Assembly (NCBI GenBank): GCA_900551945.1
Contig: URYE01000068.1
Coordinates: 1-15,101 of the forward strand
Length of the DNA stretch: 15,101 bases
Reading direction: 5' to 3'
Origin: an uncultured Eubacterium sp.
GTDB taxonomy: Bacteria; Bacillota; Clostridia; Lachnospirales; Lachnospiraceae
Shown: positions 1 through 5,800 of the stretch, in pieces
Position numbering within the stretch: the stretch's first letter is position 1
Layout: the number at the start of each line of letters is the position of its first letter
The notes under the pieces: generated by a model
What the model was told of the DNA's origin: nothing
Seen by the model: only the letters and a program-made list of their open reading frames with translations
Database searches by the model: none
Position numbers and translations under genes: made by a program

Positions 1-3
1 ATA

Positions 4-32
4 CCATAAGAAATATATTTATGGGCTTTTTT
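4..32 (+). terminator. Possible weak intrinsic terminator at the window edge
   Basis: CCATAA at 4-9 can pair with TTATGG at 19-24, and six T residues follow at 27-32. The stem has only six base pairs, is AT-rich, and may be cut by the window edge. If real, it would end a plus-strand transcript entering from the left. Nothing else in the window tests this. Confidence 0.3.
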
Positions 33-46
33 ATTTGTCGAACTCA

Positions 47-91
47 CGTTATTTACTATCTTTCCGTCACTTTATTTTTTTCACTGGTAAA
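47..91 (+). repeat. Imperfect direct repeat, copy A (about 45 bp)
   Basis: This stretch matches 1153-1201 in the same orientation. By eye, 38 of 45 aligned bases are identical, with one 1-nt and one 3-nt gap. Shared blocks include TTATTTACT, CACTTTAT, a T6 run and CTGGTAAA. The two copies flank the Rpn-family gene and the CRISPR-like remnant. Copy B ends five bases before the -35 box of the thiT promoter; no convincing promoter follows copy A. It could be a regulator site or a duplication left by an insertion. Both copies are AT-rich, which lowers the weight of the match. Confidence 0.5.
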
Positions 92-110
92 ATCATGCTT
101 TTACTATATT

Positions 111-149
111 AAAAAGGCGTAAAATCTTTATATTAGACTTTACACCTTT
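111..149 (-). terminator. Intrinsic terminator of the Rpn-family gene
   Basis: Bases 135-149 and 113-127 form a 15-bp stem around a 7-nt loop (128-134). Two positions pair as G-U in minus-strand RNA but would be A-C mismatches in plus-strand RNA, which fixes the orientation. The stem contains GGTGTAAAG on one side and TTTTACGCC on the other and runs into a U run (A residues at 111-115 on the plus strand). It lies about 40 nt past the stop codon of the Rpn-family gene. Confidence 0.85.
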
Positions 150-188
150 AAATTTGTTATTAATTAATAGAATAATTTTGAATTTTAT

Positions 189-899
189 CTATTCTTCATC
201 TTCAATTTCTTCATTATATTCTAATGTTAATATATCACATACATCAGAAATATTTTCTTTTAAAAAATCAGCTAATATTCCTTGTTCTATAGCAATATTT
301 ACAGCTTTTTCTATTTCATTTTTTACATCTTTATCCTGTTTTCTACAATCTTCTACTATTTGTATAAAATGACTATATTTCTCTAATGTATCTTTTCTTC
401 TTACTACTTTATTTTGTGACGAATAGCGTATATCTATGACCTTTACTTGTACTTTAATTCCTGTAAATGCGTTCGGTAAACTCATCTCTAATTCTGTTAC
501 TTTTTTACCATTCTGTTTTAAATCTTCTTTTCCATTATATAAAACGACAAATTTGGGACTAGGTATTTTTACTAATTCCGTCTTATATGTATCTTCGATA
601 TCAACAATTTTTTCATACACTTTTGCAATATATACAAAAAACATTAATGGAAGATTTTCATTAATTTCATATTTATACTCTAATATTATTACAACTTTAC
701 CATCCATTGTAAATGTGACATCACTTTTTCTTGCTGTACATAAAGTATCATCTATATTAACTATATTTATTAATGTATCATCTTTATAATCTATATCATA
801 TATATCATTATATAACTGTAATGCTTCTTTTTTATTATTAAATAATACTCTAAAGATTGTGTCTTTATATTTCTTATTATTTATTTTTTCATTGTTCAT
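189..899 (-). CDS. Rpn family PD-(D/E)XK nuclease / putative transposase
   Basis: A 236-residue protein of the Rpn (recombination-promoting nuclease) / PD-(D/E)XK transposase-like family, common in multiple variable copies in Clostridia. Family features seen are an N-terminal DTIFRVLFNNKKEAL segment (residues 13-27), a nuclease core with Asp60 in SDVTF and Glu74-Tyr-Lys76 in LEYKY (a full D...ExK signature), then NENLPL and YIAKVYEKI, and KIPSPKFVVLYNGK in the middle. An acidic tail (EEIEDEE) closes the protein. Members cut DNA; some have been tied to recombination or phage defence, but the role here is inferred. Start: ATG at 899-897 with AAGGAG seven bases upstream. A TATAAT at 929-924 could be its -10 box, without a clear -35. 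It is monocistronic, with its own terminator. No terminal inverted repeats were found, so it does not look like an intact mobile element. The core is complete and the frame is unbroken. Confidence 0.85.
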   Translation of the reverse strand: MNNEKINNKKYKDTIFRVLFNNKKEALQLYNDIYDIDYKDDTLINIVNIDDTLCTARKSDVTFTMDGKVVIILEYKYEINENLPLMFFVYIAKVYEKIVDIEDTYKTELVKIPSPKFVVLYNGKEDLKQNGKKVTELEMSLPNAFTGIKVQVKVIDIRYSSQNKVVRRKDTLEKYSHFIQIVEDCRKQDKDVKNEIEKAVNIAIEQGILADFLKENISDVCDILTLEYNEEIEDEE

Positions 900-933
900 T
901 CTCTTTCTCCTTTTTTATATATTATTATATTTT

Positions 934-1028
934 TATACATCACATCTTATGTTGTTGTTTAACGAGCAGTTAATAAATATTCCGAATCACTTAATTTAGT
1001 TTCAATACATCTCATGTTGAAGTTTAAC
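934..1028 (-). CRISPR. Two-repeat CRISPR-like remnant (30-nt repeats, 35-nt spacer)
   Basis: Bases 999-1028 and 934-963 align without gaps over 30 nt with 22 identities, and 19 of 22 over the part ending in GTTTAAC. They are separated by 35 nt (964-998). Read on the minus strand, the first repeat begins GTTAAACTTCAACATGAG and ends GATGTATTGAAAC; an ATTGAAAC end is frequent in type I and III repeats, and 30 + 35 nt is a normal type I-B unit. In this orientation the second repeat has decayed at its 3' end, as the trailer repeat of an array often does. No third repeat is found one unit away on either side, and no cas gene is in the window. It may be an orphan or dying array, or an ordinary pair of regulatory repeats. 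Only two repeats means the call stays tentative. Confidence 0.45.
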
Positions 1029-1041
1029 CAACGTTTTTAAG

Positions 1042-1153
1042 CCATTTTTTTAAAAATTAACTTTCTTTCCATGCCCATATTTTACACTATTTCCCCAAAA
1101 ATTACCACCCATTTTTATTATTTTTCTAATTATCTTAAAATTCTCTCAAACCC
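1042..1153. other. Intergenic tract almost free of G
   Basis: In 112 plus-strand bases there is one G (1073) and about 28 C. Bases 1074-1153 contain none. No open frame, RNA gene or hairpin is visible. If the CRISPR-like remnant is real, this is where its leader would lie (upstream on the minus strand). Confidence 0.6.
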
Positions 1154-1201
1154 GCTTATTTACTGCCTTTATGACACTTTATGTATTTTTTATCTGGTAA
1201 A
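1153..1201 (+). repeat. Imperfect direct repeat, copy B (upstream of the thiT promoter)
   Basis: Second copy of the repeat at 47-91. It adds GTA before the T run and one C near its left end. CTGGTAAA at 1194-1201 ends five bases before the TTGACA box at 1207, so the repeat occupies the position of an activator or upstream-element site for thiT. Confidence 0.5.
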
Positions 1202-1206
1202 TTTTC

Positions 1207-1235
1207 TTGACATTTCCCCCAAATAAAATTATAGT
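1207..1235 (+). promoter_or_regulatory. Sigma-A type promoter of the thiT-like gene
   Basis: TTGACA at 1207-1212 and TATAGT at 1230-1235 are separated by exactly 17 bases, a near-consensus vegetative promoter. Transcription should begin near 1242, giving a leader of only about 30 nt before the ATG at 1274. That is too short for a TPP riboswitch, and no CTGAGA-type THI-box core is seen upstream either. Confidence 0.75.
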
Positions 1236-1273
1236 TTAACCATAAATATTTTATAAAAAGGTTGGAGATACAA

Positions 1274-1954
1274 ATGAATATTTTTTTCACTCAAACCACA
1301 GATGATTATGGAAGTAGTGCTTTAGGACTTACTACCGCTGGCTTTATTGGTATTGTTGCTATAATAATTATAGCTGCTGTAATTGGACTAATCTTTGCTA
1401 AGAACCGTAAAAAAACTGTGCGTTTCTCAACTACTCAACTAATAGTTTCAGCAATGGCAATAGCTCTTGCAAGTGTAACTTCCATGATACACCTTTTCAA
1501 TATGCCAATGGGTGGCTCAATAACTCTTTGCAGTATGTTTTTTATCTCATTAATTGGATATTGGTATGGTGCTCCTGCCGGTATTATGACAGGTGTAGCT
1601 TATGGACTTTTACAATTTATCATTAATCCTATATTTTACACTATTCCACAAATGCTTACAGATTATCCTCTCGCCTTTGGTGCGCTCGGAGTATCGGGCT
1701 TTTTTGCAAGCAAGAAAAATGGTATGACAATCGGATACACATTTAGTGTAATTGGTAGATACATATTTGCATTTATTTCGGGTTGGATATTCTTTGGAGA
1801 ATACGCCGCAGACTACAACATGGGTGCAGTCGCTTATTCTCTTGTTTATAATGGACTCTACCTTATTCCAGAAGCCATTATAACAATAATAATAATCAAT
1901 CTCCCACCAGTAAAAAATGCTCTAAAAACAATAGGAAATTCTATATACAAATAG
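1274..1954 (+). CDS. thiT: ThiT-like ECF transporter S-component (putative thiamine uptake)
   Basis: A 226-residue integral membrane protein of the ThiT/YuaJ family, the substrate-binding S-component that joins a shared EcfA/A'/T energy module to import thiamine. Family marks are GGSITLCSM (80-88), GIMTGVAYGLLQF (103-115), DYPLAFGALGVSGFF (130-144), RYIFAFISGWIFF (162-174) and AVAYSLVYNG (185-194), with Asn193 in the pocket region. Start: ATG at 1274, with GGAG seven bases upstream; a TTG at 1262 overlaps that ribosome site and is unlikely. Oddities: about 45 extra N-terminal residues carrying one more hydrophobic helix (about 17-41) followed by KNRKK, and Ala166 where ThiT proteins have a pocket histidine (ISG preceded by HF or HV in characterised members, as I recall them). 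Substrate could therefore differ. It has its own promoter and no linked thiamine genes in view. ECF partners must be encoded elsewhere. Confidence 0.85.
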   Translation: MNIFFTQTTDDYGSSALGLTTAGFIGIVAIIIIAAVIGLIFAKNRKKTVRFSTTQLIVSAMAIALASVTSMIHLFNMPMGGSITLCSMFFISLIGYWYGAPAGIMTGVAYGLLQFIINPIFYTIPQMLTDYPLAFGALGVSGFFASKKNGMTIGYTFSVIGRYIFAFISGWIFFGEYAADYNMGAVAYSLVYNGLYLIPEAIITIIIINLPPVKNALKTIGNSIYK

Positions 1955-2003
1955 TATTAAAACTAAACAAACATTTTAATATTCACTCACAACATAAAAA
2001 CAC

Positions 2004-2051
2004 AAAACAAAAATGGACTGTTGTACATCAAATCTATACAACAGTCCATTT
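2004..2051 (-). terminator. Strong terminator of the COG2426 gene, possibly bidirectional
   Basis: A perfect 15-bp stem (2011-2025 with 2037-2051; ATGGACTGTTGTA on one arm) closes an 11-nt loop. On the minus strand it is followed by TTTTT, G, TTTT, a good U tract, just past the stop codon at 2063. It sits between convergent genes, so it may also stop thiT transcripts, but the plus-strand side has only TTT. Confidence 0.88.
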
Positions 2052-2062
2052 AAAATTATATA

Positions 2063-2536
2063 TTAAAACGAGAATATCGCTGTAAATACACCAGCACTTA
2101 CTGTTCCCATTATTATACCTGCAAGAAGCACTCCTAAAAGTACAGCTACAACACTTTTCTTAAAGCCAATGTCAAGGAAACTAGCTGCAAGTGTTCCTGT
2201 CCATGCTCCTGTTCCCGGAATTGGAATACCTACAAATAATAAAAGTGCAACAAATATTCCTCTGCCTGCCTTTTCCTTAAGCTTCTCTCCACCTTTGTGT
2301 CCCTTTTCAATGCAGAAAGTAAAAAACTTACCTATGTACTTCTTATCCTTTCCCCATTCAAGAACCTTTCTTGCGAAAAGATAAATAATAGGTACTGGAA
2401 GCATATTTCCTATAACACATACAATATAAGAAGTTATAAGTGGCATTTGCCAACCCTGTGAAAATATAATTGCTCCTCTTAACTCAATCAAAGGTACCAT
2501 TGATATTAAAAATATCGTAATATAATGTTGTAACAT
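2063..2536 (-). CDS. Small multidrug export family (COG2426) membrane protein
   Basis: A 157-residue, very hydrophobic protein of the COG2426 / Sm_multidrug_ex family. Signature segments are PLIELRGAI (15-23), GNMLPVPIIYLF (43-54) and GIPIPGTGAWTGTLAAS (103-119), with a basic central loop (about 59-92). Hydrophobic helices or re-entrant segments lie at about 4-26, 33-55, 92-112 and 124-155. The conserved glycine- and proline-rich segments recall DedA-like transporters, but true substrate and mechanism are unknown; the export name comes from the family label, not from direct evidence here. Start: ATG at 2536-2534 with GGAGGAG (2547-2541) upstream. It is a single-gene unit with its own promoter at 2694-2666, a leader of about 120 nt, and a strong terminator. 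It is full length, with no sign of damage. Confidence 0.88.
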   Translation of the reverse strand: MLQHYITIFLISMVPLIELRGAIIFSQGWQMPLITSYIVCVIGNMLPVPIIYLFARKVLEWGKDKKYIGKFFTFCIEKGHKGGEKLKEKAGRGIFVALLLFVGIPIPGTGAWTGTLAASFLDIGFKKSVVAVLLGVLLAGIIMGTVSAGVFTAIFSF

Positions 2537-2596
2537 TTAACTCCTCCAAAATTTTTTTATAAACTAAAAATACACTCTGCAAGTTTCTTTTATTTT

Positions 2597-2647
2597 AGCG
2601 ACAGTCGCCAAGCTTTTTATCATATTTACTTTGGCTCTTTGCTCGCA
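2597..2647 (-). promoter_or_regulatory. Candidate structured leader upstream of the COG2426 gene
   Basis: Between the likely start of transcription (near 2659) and the ribosome site, minus-strand RNA can form nested pairs: GCGA (2646-2643) with UCGC (2601-2598), and GCCAA (2635-2631) with UUGGC (2611-2607). The second segment overlaps an 11-base palindrome, GCGAC-T-GTCGC (2608-2598), so two foldings compete. I could not match it to a riboswitch class I know. The palindrome may instead be a protein-binding site. Confidence 0.3.
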
Positions 2648-2665
2648 TAAATAAACAGTCAGTTC

Positions 2666-2694
2666 ATAATACTATACATAATATTAATAGTCAA
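2666..2694 (-). promoter_or_regulatory. Promoter of the COG2426 gene
   Basis: On the minus strand TTGACT (2694-2689) and TATTAT (2671-2666) are 17 bases apart. Transcription would start near 2659, leaving a leader of about 120 nt before the ATG at 2536. Confidence 0.6.
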
Positions 2695-2739
2695 GCAAAT
2701 ATTCCTATATTAAATATAAATTTATATTTTATACTGTCT

Positions 2740-2888
2740 AAAAAAATTAAGTGCTTAGAATATTTACAATCCAATTCGTTACTTAACATATTCAATTTAT
2801 ACAAAGTTCTTGCACTTTTCCTTATACAAACAAATTACAAAATTATTATAAAAAGTTGATAATATCTTAACAAGCATAAATATTCTAA
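2740..2888 (-). terminator. Candidate end of the polC transcript: interlocked inverted repeats and a U run
   Basis: Just past the polC stop, TTAGAATATTTA (2888-2877) is repeated inverted as TAAATATTCTAA (2766-2755), a perfect 12-base match. AAGTGC (2817-2812) is repeated inverted as GCACTT (2754-2749), which directly precedes a run of seven U (2746-2740). The two pairs interlock, as in a pseudoknot. Loops are long and stems AT-rich, so a standard tight terminator is not present. This is the only candidate end signal for polC. Confidence 0.3.
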
Positions 2889-2890
2889 AC

Positions 2891-5800
2891 TTAAAAATCA
2901 AATAACGACAACTGATTACTCTGTGCCATTCCATTTAAAAGCCCAATATCAGTCAACTTATCAATAACTGTCTGACCAACCTTAGCTCTTTGCCTTAAGT
3001 CATCTTTAGATAAGAACTTGCCATTTGATGCTGCTATTTCTATTGACTCTCCTGCGACTTCACCAACTTTATCAATGACTTTAAAAGAAGGCATAATCTT
3101 ACCATCAATTACTTGAAATGACCTTGCCTTAGCTTTGTAAATATCAATTGGCGTAAAGTCAAAACCTCTTGCATACATTTCTTCAACAATTCTCATATCC
3201 TTAAGTTCGTCTTCTTCTGTATTAGACAACTTACCAGTTGGTGACTCTGCCCTATAATCATTAATAAAATATTTAAGTTTATCCTGCCCCATTGCCATCT
3301 TTTCGTAATCGAAAGCATTTGCTCTGATACTAAAATATGCACAGTAGTACGCAAGCGGATAAAACACCTTACAGTATGCAACACGCCAAGCCATCATAAC
3401 ATACGCCGCCGCATGAGCCTTTGGGAACATATATTTAATCTTTTTACAAGACCAAATATACCAGTCTGGCACGCCATGCTCTTTCATTACCTGTTCATTT
3501 TCCTCCGTAAGCCCTTTACCCTTTCTTACCTTTTCCATAATTGTAAATGCAAGCTCACTGTCTAACCCTTTTTGAATAAGATAAATCATAATGTCATCTC
3601 GTGTACAAATTGCTGTTGAAATAGTTGCTTGCCCCGTTCTTAACAATTCCTGTGCATTACCCAGCCATACGTCTGTACCATGTGAAAGTCCTGCGATACG
3701 AACTAAGTCAGAAAAATATTTGGGCTGAGTATCAATAAGCATTTGCATAGCAAAATCTGTACCAAATTCTGGTATTCCTAATGCGCCGAGCTTACAACCA
3801 CCAATAGCTTCTGGTGTAATTCCAAGTGCTGATGTGTCTTTAAAAAGTGACATAACTTCTTTTGAGTCAAGTGGAATTTCAAGTGGGTCGATACCTGTTA
3901 AATCTTGTAACATTCTAATCATTGTAGGGTCAAGATGTCCTAAAATATCAAGCTTTAACAAGTTGTGGTCAATACTGTGGTAATCAAAGTGCGTAGTTAT
4001 TATAGGCGTACTCATATCATTTGCAGGGTGCTGCACTGGCGTAAATGTGTGGATTTCATCGCCAATAGGCAATACAACGATACCACCTGGGTGCTGTCCT
4101 GTTGTTCTTCTTATATCAACACAACCTTCTGCTATTCTTTCTATTTCATGTCTTCTCTTAACAATAGGCTTGCCAAGTTTTTCGCTCTGCTCTTGAAAAT
4201 ACTTGTATACAAAGCCTTGTGCTGTCTTTTCTGCTACCGTACCAATTGTTCCGGCTTTAAACGTCTGTCCTTTTCCAAATATTACTTCTGTATAAGCATG
4301 TGCTTTACTTTGGTACTCATTGGAAAAGTTAAGGTCAATATCTGGCTCTTTATTTCCCTTAAAACCTAAGAAGGTTTCAAATGGAATATCAAAGCCCATT
4401 TTATTTAATTTATGACCACATTTTGGGCAAATCTTATCGGGCATATCACAACCTGCACCACCTGCAAATTGTTTAACTTCATCAGAATAAAAATCATTGT
4501 AATAACATTTTGGACACAGGTAATGTGGACTTAATGGATTAACTTCTGTAATACCCGCCATCGTTGCGGCAAAGGAAGAACCAACCGAACCTCTTGAACC
4601 TACAAGATAACCGTCATCATTAGACTTCCAAACTAGCTTTTGCGCAATAATATACATAACTGAGTAACCATTTGAAATAATAGAATTAAGTTCTCTTTCA
4701 AGACGTTCAGTTACTATTTCTGGAAGCTCTGGCCCATATAGCTCATGTGCTTTATCGTGACAGATTTTTCTTAACATTTGGTCAGAATTTTCAATGACAG
4801 GTGGTCTTTTATCTGGTCTTACCGGGTCGATATCTTCACACATATTCATAATTTTATTAGTGTTAGTTACAACTATCTCAAATGCCTTATCTGCCCCAAG
4901 ATAGTCAAATTCTTGAAGCATTTCTTCTGTCGTATGAAGATAAAGCGGCGGTTGCTTATCTGCGTCATCAAAGCCTTTTCCTGCCATAATAATTCTTCTG
5001 TATATCTCGTCTTCTGGATTTAGAAAATGTACATCACACGTTGCAACTACGGGCTTGTGAAACTTTGCCCCCAATGCTACAACTCTCCTGTTCAAATCTC
5101 TTAAATCTTCTTCATCTTTAACATAGCAATCTTCTTTTTCTATCATAAAGTGGTTATTGCCAATTGGCTGTACTTCAAGATAGTCATAAAAGTTGACAAT
5201 TCGTGCTATTTCTGCGCCACTTCTACCATTTACCATTGCACGAAATAACTCACCAGCTTCGCAAGCACTACCTATTATAAGCCCCTCACGATATTTATTA
5301 ACCATACTCTTTGGTATCTTAGGAAATCTATTAAAATACTTAAGATGTGACATTGAGATAAGTCTGTACAAGTTAATACGTCCCATCTCGCTTGAAGCAA
5401 GTATAATACAGTGATACTGATGAAGTTTTTTAATTGCATTGTCGTCAAGCTTACCTTCTTCATTAAGTTTATCAAGTGTAAATATATCTCTTTTTGCTAA
5501 AATATCTATAAGCTTTATAAATATATCTGCTGTCGCTTGTGCATCATCAACGGCTCTGTGATGATTTTCCAAAGATACATTAAGGTGCTTTGCAAGTGTA
5601 TCTAACTTGTAATTACTAAGGTGTGGTACTGCAAATTGTCCTAAAAGCACTGTATCTATGTAGGTAAATTCTGTTTCTATTCCCATTTTTTCAGCTTTAT
5701 TAATTATAAAACTTGTGTCAAATTCTGCATTATGCGCAACAAGTACTGCATCTTTACAAAACTCTAAAAATTTCGGTAATATTTCTTCTATCACTGGTGC

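Noticed and set aside
436..789. Plus-strand open frame opposite the Rpn-family gene
   Set aside because: It is antisense to a gene with clear family motifs and shows no domain or ribosome site.
189..899. Intact insertion sequence around the Rpn-family gene
   Set aside because: No terminal inverted repeats or short target duplications are seen; the flanking repeats are direct, imperfect and about 45 bp.
900..1273. TPP riboswitch upstream of the thiT-like gene
   Set aside because: No CTGAGA or ACCTGAT-type core is present, and the promoter lies only about 30 nt from the expected leader end.
1262..1273. TTG at 1262 as the thiT start
   Set aside because: It overlaps the GGAG ribosome site that serves the ATG at 1274.
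2591..2620. Plus-strand terminator made from the GCGAC/GTCGC palindrome followed by TTTTT
   Set aside because: The palindrome has a one-base centre, so only a 4-bp stem with a 3-base loop forms, and it is separated from the T run.
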